DNA of 64,000 nt from Undibacterium sp. KW1 (GTDB lineage Bacteria; Pseudomonadota; Gammaproteobacteria; Burkholderiales; Burkholderiaceae_D). The DNA lies in contig NZ_AP018440.1 of the NCBI RefSeq assembly GCF_009937955.1, positions 71,602 to 135,601 of the forward strand, read 5' to 3'. The notes under the pieces are model-generated. The model made no database searches and was not told the origin of the DNA. It saw only the letters and a program-made list of their open reading frames with translations. The stretch's first letter is position 1, and every line of letters starts with the position of its first letter. The position numbers and the translations under genes are program-made. Positions 43,146-52,696 of the stretch are shown one piece after another.

Positions 43146-44216
43146 CTATTCTCCATCACCATCTGGATCGGTCTCCCGCTCTCTTATTTGTGCAATACTC
43201 CCATTGCCAGTCGTTTTCAAACCATCTTCAAGACCACCCGCATCCAACAAATCCAACTGCCGACCATCTTCTTCAACGGCCAGGGCAGGGGAGAGAGCAA
43301 CGGACGCCAGAGCCAATTCCTTAATCATCGCATCCCTCTGCAAATTCAAGGCAGTCAACTGACCCTTCAGCGCATTAATTTCCCCTCTGGAAGCATCGAT
43401 CGTCGAACGGGCATTTTGCAACTGGCTTTTCACAAGATCCACCTCGGTCTGATTTCTGGAACGCAGAGAAAGTGCTTCCCCCTCCCAATGCAACGACTTG
43501 GCCCGAGCCTCCTCAATCTGCTGCAGCATATGCCGCTCCATCCCGCGATAACGCTGCTCATTCTGGATACCAGCCGCTTCAAACTCCGCCAACCGGCTCT
43601 TATGATCCGCATTCAGATTAGCCAGGCTGTCCTGGTATTGGGATGACAGTTGCTGCATCGCTTCCACATGCCGCCTGTCGCGCTCGTCAATCGCCTGCTG
43701 CATAGCCTCCAGCCTTTGTAACAGCACACCTTGTTCTGCTTTCAGGCCATCATTCATTTGCAAGGCCTGCTGCAAGCGCTCCTGAGAAACCGCCAGGCTC
43801 GTCGTCTGACCAGCCAATTCACCTTGCACTTGCTCCAGAAGCTTTTGTTTCTCCTCAACAAGTGAAGCCATTTGGGCATGCTCCTGAGTAAGCTGCGCAC
43901 GCTCCTGGGTCAGAAGGGACTTTTCGTGGGCGAGATGACCCTGGGCTGCAGCGGTGGCTGTCGCCCACAACTGCCGCATGAGTTCCGCCACTTCGTCTGG
44001 CATCCCCTGGCCAGCCGCTTGCGCACAGTGATGACTGAACAAGCGCTCATACCAGGCATGGATATCGGCCTGAACGTCCGTGTCCGATCCGCCCTTGTAA
44101 TAACCGCGCACTTTGGAGACCGACGGTTTTTCTGATGCGGCAGCCAGGGTATTACACGCAGCCCAGACAGCTTCACGCCTGGTGTAAGAACGGTCTGAAA
44201 GAACAGAAGTAGACAT
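43146..44216 (-). CDS. KfrA-like DNA-binding coiled-coil protein
   Basis: 356 residues. The N-terminal ~100 residues match the KfrA_N/plasmid replication-region DNA-binding domain (YTRREAVWAACNTLAAASEK ... SVSKVRGYYKGGSDTDVQAD). Residues ~105-310 are a long, Gln/Glu/Leu-rich coiled coil. KfrA proteins are autoregulated repressors linked to plasmid maintenance, and related genes are common on integrative elements and islands. It is flanked by gene fragments and IS66 sequence, so its original context is lost. Confidence 0.82.
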   Translation of the reverse strand: MSTSVLSDRSYTRREAVWAACNTLAAASEKPSVSKVRGYYKGGSDTDVQADIHAWYERLFSHHCAQAAGQGMPDEVAELMRQLWATATAAAQGHLAHEKSLLTQERAQLTQEHAQMASLVEEKQKLLEQVQGELAGQTTSLAVSQERLQQALQMNDGLKAEQGVLLQRLEAMQQAIDERDRRHVEAMQQLSSQYQDSLANLNADHKSRLAEFEAAGIQNEQRYRGMERHMLQQIEEARAKSLHWEGEALSLRSRNQTEVDLVKSQLQNARSTIDASRGEINALKGQLTALNLQRDAMIKELALASVALSPALAVEEDGRQLDLLDAGGLEDGLKTTGNGSIAQIRERETDPDGDGE

Positions 44217-44614
44217 ACGTATTTCCTGAAGGAAGAAAAGCTAAAAAATTGCCATTAGCTCAATGAAATCGGCGACAACCCGCAAAAGAAGGGAATTTTC
44301 TTATTGGGAACGACCTAATAATAAATATATTATTTTATTTCGTCAATATTCAGACGTTTAATCTAATAATTGCATGATTATCTTACTTATCATGTATTAT
44401 TTAGGTGATGCCCCCAAGGTGAGAATTCCTGCATCTACTTGATTCAAGCAACTGCGTGAAACATTTAAGGAAATTCGACGCGGGATTTAGCTGAAAGCCT
44501 TATGTGATAAAGCTTTTCAGCTACTTTGGAAGAGAAAATATTAGATATAAATGTTTCACGATCGTCAGGATTCAATCAACTCTGAATCTTGATTCCCTTT
44601 TTGCTATACATCTT
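44217..44614. promoter_or_regulatory. AT-rich upstream region of the kfrA-like gene
   Basis: About 400 bp without a gene. It contains A/T-rich imperfect palindromes (for example AATAATAAATATATTATTT at about 44319) 100 bp upstream of the start, possible operators since KfrA-type proteins repress their own gene. The evidence is positional only. Confidence 0.3.
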
Positions 44615-44802
44615 TTTGACGAGGCATACCACATTCGCCCTCACTATGCCTGCCGCGGCTGCGATACAGTCACTGTGGCAGCGATCCCGCCAGCAGTGAT
44701 CGACGGCGGCCTGGCCGCTCCTGGTTTGCTGGCCTGGGTGGCGGTCAGCAAGTTTGCCGATCATTTGCCGCTGTACCGACTCGAACAGATCGCTGCCCGC
44801 CA
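44615..44802 (+). pseudogene. IS66-family TnpC fragment
   Basis: Reads YHIRPHYACRGCDTVTVAAI then GLAAPGLLAWVAVSKFADHL and YRLEQIAARQ, the region after the zinc ribbon of IS66 transposases. It ends exactly where the TnsB/TnsC-type transposon begins at 44803. Confidence 0.88.
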
Positions 44803-44960
44803 GGTAATTTCCCCAGCTCCCACCGTACAAATCAGCCTATCTGTACCGATTTCCCATCATCAAAGAACCTGTCAGTTATAACGCCAATTCGCCCAAGCGA
44901 ATTTTCCTGTACCAAATTGAATACTGCAAAATAGGCATCTTTTCCGATTCAGGTGCCGTC

Positions 44961-45518
44961 ATGCAACGCTACTATCCCAACCTTCAAGCCATTCACCAAC
45001 AGACCATGCAGCTGGAGTACGCGCAATGCAAGCATTGTCAGCAAACACAGCACTTGGTTTCGCACGGCTTCATCCGCAAGAAACGCTTGGGTGCCGAACC
45101 GCAAGCAGTTGGCAAACGCGTCTACTGCTCCAACCGCCATCATCGCACCGGTTGCGGGCGTACCATGCAGCTTTATCTGGACTCGACCATCCGCTATTTA
45201 CATCATGCTGGCTGCTGTGTGGTGGCGTTGGTGCTCTTGCTGATGGCGGGCATGACCGTCCAGCACGCTTATCACCAGGCGACCGGTGTCAGCATGCCGC
45301 GCAATGCGTATCGATGGTTGCATCGCTTACACATGCAGGCGAGTGTCTACCGTAGCTTACCGCACCGACCACCACTACAGGATGCCAATCCGTTCATGAC
45401 AACACATCGTTCTGCGCGTCTGGGGTCATTGATGTCAACATTCCAAACCTTATTGCAGCGCTTTGGACAGCACCTTTGCACGGCCTATCAGTCGCAATTG
45501 CAACGATCATTTCTGTGA
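44961..45518 (+). CDS. transposon zinc-finger/HTH protein (third copy)
   Basis: Identical to the F3/F4 products: paired Cys motifs (CKHCQQTQ; CSNRHHRTGCGRT) and an HTH-like helix pair. First gene of the element. Confidence 0.58.
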   Translation: MQRYYPNLQAIHQQTMQLEYAQCKHCQQTQHLVSHGFIRKKRLGAEPQAVGKRVYCSNRHHRTGCGRTMQLYLDSTIRYLHHAGCCVVALVLLLMAGMTVQHAYHQATGVSMPRNAYRWLHRLHMQASVYRSLPHRPPLQDANPFMTTHRSARLGSLMSTFQTLLQRFGQHLCTAYQSQLQRSFL

Positions 45519-45682
45519 TGCGTGTTCGCCGGTCGTCAGACTTTTTTCCACATTCCCATCGTTTCTGTAGATTCAGCTCCATTGATTTCTCTTTCCTTGC
45601 CCGTGCAACAGGTTTTGACTCTCGATCATTTTGGATGACGCAGATAGGCTTTGCCTTCTTTTTTGACTCAACAGGAGAACGC

Positions 45683-47743
45683 ATGGCTGCTAAACCTTCA
45701 TTTGAATTACGACTACGGGTGTTGAATGCCGTGCATGATGCCCCCGGCAATAGCATGCGCGAGCGCATCAAGTTCGTCGCCGATAAAACCTTTATCGATG
45801 GCTTGTCAGGTCACCTGCACCAGTTCACCTGGCGCACCATCAGTACATGGCTGTATCGTCATAAAAGCCATGGCATGACCACCCTGCAAAACAAGACCCG
45901 TTCCGATAAAGATGCTTATCGCAAGGTGCAGGTGAATCAGTTGGCCGAGGCAATCCATGAAGTGCTGCCGACGCTGACACACAATAAGGTCGGCGTGATC
46001 CCCAAAAGCGTTCTATACCGGGTACTTTTGCAGCGCGGTTTGTTCACCCGCTCGCAATTAGCACCGACCACGTTTTATAGGATGATACGCACCCACCAGT
46101 TACTGGATGACAAGGCTGTGCAAAAGCAACGCTTGTCGTTTGCCATGCAGTTCGCCAATCAATTGTGGCAAGCTGACACCTTGTATGGCCCGACCATCAA
46201 ACAGGCGGATGGTCATTGGAGAAAGACTTTCCTGATCGCCTTCATCGATGATGCGTCCAGGGTGGTGACACATGCCGAGTTTTTCTACCGCGACAATACC
46301 GAGAACATGGTGTTGGCCTTCCGATCGGCTTTATACAAGCGCGGTAAGCCGGAGCGGCTCTATTTCGACAATGGCGCGAATTATTCCGCCAAGGAAATTC
46401 TGCAGGCTTGTGTGCGGCTGGATATTCATCTCTCTCATGCGCCGATTCGTGACGGTGCGGCCAAGGGCAAGATCGAGCGTTTCTTCAGGGGGTTCCGGGA
46501 TCGCTTTCTGACCTTGCATCCCAGCTTCACGTCTCTGGAAGAATTGAATCGCCTGACGCATGAATGGGTGGAGGGGGAATACAATTCGAAGTCTCATAGT
46601 GCCATAGGGATGACGCCGGTTGATCGTTTCAATCTGGACCGTAACCGGGTGAAGTTTTTGACTGACGATGCGTTTTCTGCAGAAGTGTTTTTTATGGAGG
46701 AGACGCGTAAGGTGAGTAAGACCAACGTATTCTCGATCCATTCGCAGCGCTATGAATGCCCGGTCGATTTACGCGACAAATCCATTCAGGTGCGCTATGA
46801 CCGCATGCGCCGTGACCGTTTTGTGGTGTATTTCAACGGCCACCGCATGGGGGAAGCAACGGTGCTGGATTTATACGCCAATGCGCGCTTGCGTCTGCCG
46901 GCAACGGTTGGGGGCATGATGATTAAGGCCACCTTCGGTTTAACTAAAGAGCCGTTTTACCGCAGTGAGGTGGCGTTGTTGCCGCAGCAGGCCGAAGCCG
47001 TGGAGATGATCAGGGTTCATGCGCAGCACGGGGGCTTCTCGGTGATTGTGGGTCATCCTGGCGTCGGCAAATCTGTCATTCGCGAACATCTGGAACACTT
47101 GGGTAAGGAGCGCGATACGGTGGTGGTGTCTTTTAGCCAGACGATGCATACTTATCAGCCTATCTTGAAGCAATTGGCGGAGTCGTTGCAGGTGAATGCG
47201 CCAATGAAAGACATTGAAAAAGAGCTGATACAAGCGGCTTACCGTCATGTACAATCGCAAAAAACGCTGTATATCGTGATCGATGAGGCGCACTTGCTGG
47301 ATGTGGGCATTTTACGTAAATTGCGCTTGTTGTTTGAGCGTTTCCCTAAAAAGCACAATCTGGTGTTGCTGGGGCATCCTGAGTTGATGTTTCGTTTGTC
47401 AATGACGTGTAATGAAGACATCAAGAGCCGGATCAGTTATTCCAGGCAGGTGTTGCCGTTGCATGACGATGACTTGACCAAATTTGTCGTCACCGAGCTG
47501 GCTGCTGTTGGTTTGGGTGCCAACACTTTCGATGAGGCAGCCTTGCAGGTCGTATTGCGGGCGGTGCAGGGTAATTTGCGGCTATGTCGTAACCTTTGTT
47601 ACGCTAGTCTGATTGCTGCTTGCCTCGATCATCAACGCATTTGCACGGTGTCGCATGTCAATGCCGCGCTTCTGCAGCCGCACTGGCGTTCACACGATGC
47701 TTTGCTTAAGCAACAGGTCAAACCGCAGCGGGTGCCATCATGA
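45683..47743 (+). CDS. in-frame fusion of TnsB-like transposase and TnsC-like ATPase
   Basis: Starts at the ATG after AACAGGAGAAC, like the other copies. Residues 1-410 are the DDE transposase (D165, D229, E265). At 46910-46914 the run is G5 where F3 and F4 have G6, so the frame reads LPATVGGMMIKATFGLTKEP straight into the ATPase (Walker A GHPGVGKS, Walker B VIDEAH). The result is a 686-residue fusion. It could be a real variant or, more likely given similar breaks elsewhere, a one-base consensus error. The ATPase ATG at 46916 remains available either way. Confidence 0.8.
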   Translation: MAAKPSFELRLRVLNAVHDAPGNSMRERIKFVADKTFIDGLSGHLHQFTWRTISTWLYRHKSHGMTTLQNKTRSDKDAYRKVQVNQLAEAIHEVLPTLTHNKVGVIPKSVLYRVLLQRGLFTRSQLAPTTFYRMIRTHQLLDDKAVQKQRLSFAMQFANQLWQADTLYGPTIKQADGHWRKTFLIAFIDDASRVVTHAEFFYRDNTENMVLAFRSALYKRGKPERLYFDNGANYSAKEILQACVRLDIHLSHAPIRDGAAKGKIERFFRGFRDRFLTLHPSFTSLEELNRLTHEWVEGEYNSKSHSAIGMTPVDRFNLDRNRVKFLTDDAFSAEVFFMEETRKVSKTNVFSIHSQRYECPVDLRDKSIQVRYDRMRRDRFVVYFNGHRMGEATVLDLYANARLRLPATVGGMMIKATFGLTKEPFYRSEVALLPQQAEAVEMIRVHAQHGGFSVIVGHPGVGKSVIREHLEHLGKERDTVVVSFSQTMHTYQPILKQLAESLQVNAPMKDIEKELIQAAYRHVQSQKTLYIVIDEAHLLDVGILRKLRLLFERFPKKHNLVLLGHPELMFRLSMTCNEDIKSRISYSRQVLPLHDDDLTKFVVTELAAVGLGANTFDEAALQVVLRAVQGNLRLCRNLCYASLIAACLDHQRICTVSHVNAALLQPHWRSHDALLKQQVKPQRVPS
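46910..46914 (+). other. G5 run at the transposase/ATPase junction (G6 in two other copies)
   Basis: F3 and F4 show six C on the plus strand at 17576 and 19861, and this copy shows five G. In the G6 form the transposase ends GGHDD and the ATPase starts in the next frame with an 11-bp overlap. Confidence 0.95.
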
Positions 47744-47928
47744 GCATGCGTATCCACAAGCTCAACACTTACCTTCGGCCAGAGGACGCGTACACCATCG
47801 TTGAGTTTCTTGATCAGGTGCGTGACATGTTGATGCAGGCTTACGGCGATGATATAAAAATCATGCTGCAAGAAGCGTCACAGCACAATCCAATACAGAG
47901 GGAGTCGGATGATGATGAGTCGTTTTAG
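47740..47928 (+). CDS. small transposon protein, 62 residues (third copy)
   Basis: Same acidic protein as in the other copies, coupled to the ATPase stop by ATGA. The 210 bp to the right end are non-coding and contain the terminal repeat. Confidence 0.55.
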   Translation: MSMRIHKLNTYLRPEDAYTIVEFLDQVRDMLMQAYGDDIKIMLQEASQHNPIQRESDDDESF

Positions 47929-48138
47929 CGGGTAGCCGATATCATCATATCTTTCGGGGGGCGACATGCCCCCTTTTACACGACATTCGATATGACGGCA
48001 ATTTGGTTGTCGTTATGATTTAAGTGAAGCTGGACATGCAAAATCGTATGACCGGAATGGGGTAATCCCGGCTCAATCTTGCCAAAATCGTGCGATGACA
48101 ATTTGGGAGGAAGTACGATGGAAGCGGCGTGCGCAACA

Positions 48139-49923
48139 GTCAGCATGCGCTGCTACCACAACATCCTGTGCACGGGTGTTAACTGTCAGTGCTGCAGTGT
48201 TGATGAGCGTGGCCCTTTGGACTGTGGCGAGCAGGTTGCCCGCACCGTCGTACTGGTATTCGGTGACAGCACCGGCAGCGCTGACGGTTTTACTCAGGTG
48301 GCCTGCTGCATCATAGAAGCTGCGGCTGATCAGGTCGTTCGCTGAGCTGGTCAACATGGGCAGCAGGTCGTAGAAGACGCGGGCTGGTGGAGTAACGGGT
48401 GTCTCAGCAGGGGCGACGCCCTGTTCTGCCCAGACGGAGGTGCCTTCTGCACCTGGAGTTTCGCCTTTGTTGAACCATTGGGCCAGCCACAGGTGGCCGT
48501 TGTATTTGATGACTTCGCCGCCGATATAGGTAACACCAGCACCCCATGGGGCATAGGTGCCTGCTTCGGGAGCCTGGGCCCAGACCTGGGTTTCACCGGG
48601 TACATCACCGTGTGTTGGCCAGCGCGGTGTCCAGCGCTGCCCATCATGAATGACGATCTGACCCTCGACATATTCAGGGCCAGCGGACCAGGGAGGATTG
48701 GTACCTGCAGGAACCACCTGACTCCAGACATGTTCGACACCAGGGGCAAAGCCAGGCGTGGTTGTCCAGTTGGCTTTCCATATCTGGCCGTCGTGAGTCA
48801 CTATCTGGTTGACGACATATTCAACACCTGCCATCCACGGACGTATCGTGCCTGGTGCCGGTACTTGCGTCCATACCTTATTGACACCGGGTTCATCACC
48901 CAGGCCGGTATCCCAGCGGGCCATATAGACTTGGCCGTTGAAGCTGACAGTCTGGCCTTCCATGTAATACTGGCTGGCGGACCAGGCAGCGACGCTGTCG
49001 GGGGAGACGACTTCCAGCCATTTGACGGAAGTGGCGTTCGGCTCACTGCCCTGGGTATCAACCCGTGCCTGGTACACCTTGCCATTGTGGGTCACCTGCT
49101 CACCCATCAAGTAGGCTGTATCCGTATTCCATTCAGGCGTGCTGACCGTTATCGGGCCTGGAGCAGACGATGTCGTTCCTCCAGAATTTGTCGGAGGTGC
49201 TGACGATACCGGCGGCGTAACCGGAGTGGTTGACGGGGTTGTTGTCGCAGGCACAGCGACGGTATCGGTATTGCTGATCAGTTGCGCGATCTGTGTGGCA
49301 GTCAAAGGCACACTGTGCTGTATGGTCTGGATGCGCTGGCCCAGGGCATTGTAGACATACTGGGTGACCTTGCCATCTCCATCGACCATGCCTTGCAGGT
49401 TGCCTGCGGCGTCGTAGATGTACAGTTGTTTGACGCCGGTCGCGTCGGTACTGACGCTGAGACGGCCCAGGGCATCATAGCGGTAGCTGCTTTGCGCCTG
49501 GCCACCAGCGATGGTGGAAATCAGTTGACCAGCCACATCATACACGGCGGTATCAATGCGGCCATTGGCCTGGGTCTGGGTGATGGTGTGGCCGGCGTCA
49601 TCATAGTGATTGACAGTGTTGTGGCCGAGGGCGTCAGTGGTCGAGAGCACGCGGCCCAGGCCATCATAGACATAGCTGGTCTGGTTATGGTCGGCATCGA
49701 CCTTGAGCAGCAGATTGCCTGCGGCATCATAACTATAGCTGCTGACGGACTCTTTGCCATCGACAATACCATTGCCGTTGGCGTCAACGGCGTTATAGCT
49801 TGTCATGCTGGTGAGCTGGCCGCGGCTATTGTACTGGTAGTCAGTACGGCTGGTCTGGGCCGGGTTCTGGGCAGCGGCCCAGGTTTCCAGTTGGGCCTGG
49901 CTCAGGCTTTGGCTGGCGCTCAA
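48139..49923 (-). pseudogene. Rhs/YD-repeat protein fragment with five chitin-binding-type repeats
   Basis: About 595 codons, truncated at both ends. YD repeats (DYQYNSRGQLTSM, YSYDAAGNLLLKVD, YVYDGLGRVLSTTDALGH) occupy the first ~210 residues. A Pro/Thr/Ser linker follows. Then come five units of the ChtBD3/CBM5-12 type, such as WSASQYYMEGQTVSFNGQVY, at about 48430-49135, and YD repeats resume. The C-terminal side is cut by the transposon right end at 48138 and the tail CCARRFHRTSS is transposon sequence. The N-terminal side starts at a TTG directly after a stop (49930). The missing parts are not adjacent in this window. Confidence 0.85.
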
Positions 49924-49929
49924 TTCTGA

Positions 49930-50304
49930 CTATGACCAATGGTTAATTTGAAACGGGGCAGCTCCTCTGCCACACGCATCACTTCTTGGGGAATAGTCCG
50001 AACATTCCAGAATTTGTTTAGGTGAAATCGGAAATAATTTTAACTTCCGTTTTTAATTCTTAAAATCAGCTAAACACATTCCATTCGTTAATTAATAACA
50101 TCAAAATCTAAGAATATCATTCGGCGCTAGATTTAAAGAAAAATGGGGCAGTAATGCATAGAAAGCATCGGCAATTCACTGTTTGGTGGTATTTAAGCAT
50201 TTTTTTATGGTGGACTTGAAGCAAGGCGTAAGGCGAACAAGGTGACCGTGGTGACTAACAGGTGCTGGCGTGAGTGAAGCGTTTGTTGCGTCGCTTCGCT
50301 CCTA
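49930..50304. other. 375-bp stretch without a gene
   Basis: AT-rich sequence between the Rhs fragment and the IS5 element. Nothing recognisable; the Rhs sense stops abruptly at 49930, so a recombination end probably lies there. Confidence 0.5.
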
Positions 50305-51177
50305 AGAACCTGTTCGAGATCTTTTTTGATCACCCGCGCCGCAAGAGCAAAGTGAGGAATGCCAAATTAACGAATTGCAAGCTGGTATTCAATTGTCGCT
50401 CACAGTTTTTCCAAAGGCGATGGCATTTCTCAAGCCAGGCAAAAGAGCGTTCCACCACCCACCGCTGAGGCATGACACTAAAGGTGTGGAGTTCATTGCG
50501 CTTGGCAACTTGTACGGACGCCCCCAGAATTTGATGGACACCCTCAGCAAAAGGGCGCCCCGTATAACCACCATCGACAAGCACGCTGGCAACCTTGCCC
50601 AAGGAATGCTTGTGCCGCTCAAACGCTTCCAGTGCTCCCTTTCTATCCGTGATGTCGGCTGTTGTCACGGCAATGGCATGAGGTAGCCCCTCTGTGTCAA
50701 CGGCAATATGGCGCTTGATTCCTGATATTTTCTTCCCTGCATCGTAGCCTTTGTGTTTTGCCGTATCCGTGTTTTTGACACTCTGGGCGTCAACGATCAA
50801 AAAGGTGCTGTGTACGTTCCGACCATGTTTGGTACGGGCCGCGCCAACCTGATTTTTTTAAAGCCTGCTCCAGCAGGCTTAACTCACTTCCCAACGGCTT
50901 CTCTTTCCATTGCTTAAAGTACGTGTACACCGTACTTTTAGGAGGAAAGTCGCTCGGTATCATGTCCCACTGGCAGCCGCTTTTTAACACGTACAATACC
51001 GCGCAAAAAACATCATATAAATCCACTTGGCGCGGCTTGGTTTTCTTGCGTGCGCTCAGCAGAATATCTTCTATCTTCGCAAACTGTTCTCTACTGATGT
51101 CGCTTGGGTAGGCTTTTCTCATCACCTAAGTTTACGCAATATTCCTTTTGTTTACAATAAGATCTCGAACAGCCTCT
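50305..51177 (-). mobile_element. IS5-family element, 873 bp, copy 2
   Basis: Same ends and length as the element at 41668, opposite orientation, flanked by TA (50303-50304 and 51178-51179). Confidence 0.92.
50330..51125 (-). CDS. IS5-family (IS427-like) transposase in two frames (copy 2)
   Basis: The N-terminal frame is 50790-51125 and the catalytic frame 50330-50800. The translated products are identical to those of the element at 41668, including the T5 frame break. The catalytic D, D and E residues are present. Confidence 0.85.
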
Positions 51178-51619
51178 TAGCGGTCTCGATCTGGCACCTG
51201 ATCAATAATAAATAATGACTTAATAACATTGTAGTATTACCATACAATTAACTTAGTATCGATTTTGGTCGCTCTTGCCTCACATTAAGTTACTGTATTA
51301 CAACACTAGTGTTGCCTCGGCTCGTCAGATAGCCGGTATCGGTTAGTACACCCATGGAGTAAGCCCTCCAGTGTATTTTACCGCTAGAAGTAGTGAGCTA
51401 AATTGAGTTAGAACTGGTACACTAGAAGGCTAGGTGTTAAGCGGCATTGGTCGCCAAGCGCTGCAGGCAATGCCCAATCTGATACGGGAAGTGTAATGCC
51501 CGAGCTGTTTGATGCAGCTTTTGTTGGGGAAGTTCGAATGACGGAGCGGAGCTGATCAGTGCGTCGCCCAGGGGTTGTCTGCAGTCTCTGACACCATCAT
51601 TCCAGAAAGAGGTAATTAA
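51178..51619. promoter_or_regulatory. non-coding region upstream of the IetAS-like locus
   Basis: About 440 bp without a gene. It must contain the promoter of the AAA ATPase/subtilase operon; I could not define -35/-10 boxes with confidence. The ribosome site AGAAAGAGG is 9 bp before the ATG at 51620. Confidence 0.4.
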
Positions 51620-52696
51620 ATGTCGGCAAGTTTAAAAGGTGATCGCCAAGCTCTACAGCGGACAATGGAGGCCATCATTGCCAAGTCGCAGCGAAATGCG
51701 ACAAGACAACCTGAACTGCCAGGGCTGAATGGGCAAACACAAAGCGGTGGCGAAAATTTAACAAAAGTGCTGCCCGAGCGTATCGCCGAGCTTGTCTACA
51801 ACATTCCTGCCAAACGTCGATTCGATGATTTATTCCTCCAGCCGGAGGTAGTCGAAGAAGTCACGGAATTTATCTACGAGTATTCGCACTCAGCACTGCT
51901 GCGTGCCAACTCGCTGGAGCCGCGGCATACAGTATTGCTGGTAGGTCCTCCAGGCAATGGGAAAACCAGTTTGGCAGAGGCACTTGCTACAGAATTGTCC
52001 CTTCCTCTGCTCTCGATTCGCTACGACGCTATTGTAGATAGCTTTTTGGGGGAGACTTCGAATCGCCTGCGCAAGCTCATTGACTATGCAACACTCAATC
52101 CATGTGTTTTATTCTTCGACGAATTTGATGCTGTCGGGAAAGAGCGCAACGATCCGCAGGAAACCGGCGAAATCAAGCGTGTGGTGAGCTCCTTGCTAGT
52201 TCAGATGGACCATTTGCCGAGCCACACATTGGTCGTATGCGCGACCAATCATCCGGAGTTATTGGATCGCGCAGTATGGCGTCGGTTTGAATTAAAACTC
52301 GATATTGAACGCCCTGATAGCTCTCAATTAAAAAGATGGTTTACCCGATTTAGCCAATCGTTAAATAGCGTAGACTTGGGTTTAACACCTGATGAATTCG
52401 CGGAGTATATGGCCGGTGAAAATATGTCCGAGGTTGAGGCCTTTACCTTGGACGTTAGAAGGAAGATAATATTGTCGAAGGGCAGTGTAACCCCTGCAGA
52501 TGCTATGCAGCATGTATTAACTCGCCTGAAGAAGCGCCCGACAAACAATATTACTCTCCCAGGGGATCATGGCGAACGAATATCCGATAACCAGGCTGAA
52601 GCGCGTCCAAAAAGACGCGCCTCGAATAAAGGGACGAAAGGCGCACCTCCCAAGAAAATTCCCGTATCAAAAGCAGATAGAACGCCTGGGAAATAA
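51620..52696 (+). CDS. ietA: AAA+ ATPase, IetA-like
   Basis: 358 residues. Walker A GPPGNGKT is at 109-116, Walker B CVLFFDEFD at 162-170, sensor-1 CATNHPE at 208-214 and arginine fingers in VWRRFELKL near 219-227: a classical AAA+ fold of the FtsH/Vps4 type. The C-terminal tail is basic and disordered (KRRASNKGTKGAPPKKIP). Paired with the following subtilase, which it overlaps by 128 bp, it matches the IetA/IetS arrangement, first described for plasmid incompatibility/exclusion in Agrobacterium and later as an anti-phage system. The ATPase probably senses or remodels a target for the protease. The symbol rests on gene pairing and domain content, not on an alignment. Confidence 0.8.
   Translation: MSASLKGDRQALQRTMEAIIAKSQRNATRQPELPGLNGQTQSGGENLTKVLPERIAELVYNIPAKRRFDDLFLQPEVVEEVTEFIYEYSHSALLRANSLEPRHTVLLVGPPGNGKTSLAEALATELSLPLLSIRYDAIVDSFLGETSNRLRKLIDYATLNPCVLFFDEFDAVGKERNDPQETGEIKRVVSSLLVQMDHLPSHTLVVCATNHPELLDRAVWRRFELKLDIERPDSSQLKRWFTRFSQSLNSVDLGLTPDEFAEYMAGENMSEVEAFTLDVRRKIILSKGSVTPADAMQHVLTRLKKRPTNNITLPGDHGERISDNQAEARPKRRASNKGTKGAPPKKIPVSKADRTPGK

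Larger units (their letters stand above)
44803..48138 (+). mobile_element. TnsB/TnsC-type transposon, complete third copy, 3,336 bp
   Basis: The same element as F3 in the opposite orientation, one base shorter because of the G5 run at 46910. The first base is G instead of T (GGTAATTTCC). The flanks are IS66 sequence on the left and an Rhs fragment on the right, with no target duplication (CGCCA/GTCAG), so a rearrangement has replaced at least one flank. Confidence 0.9.

Noticed and set aside
44803..48138. Target-site duplication around the third transposon copy
   Set aside because: The flanks CGCCA and GTCAG differ, so no duplication can be claimed and a rearrangement is inferred.
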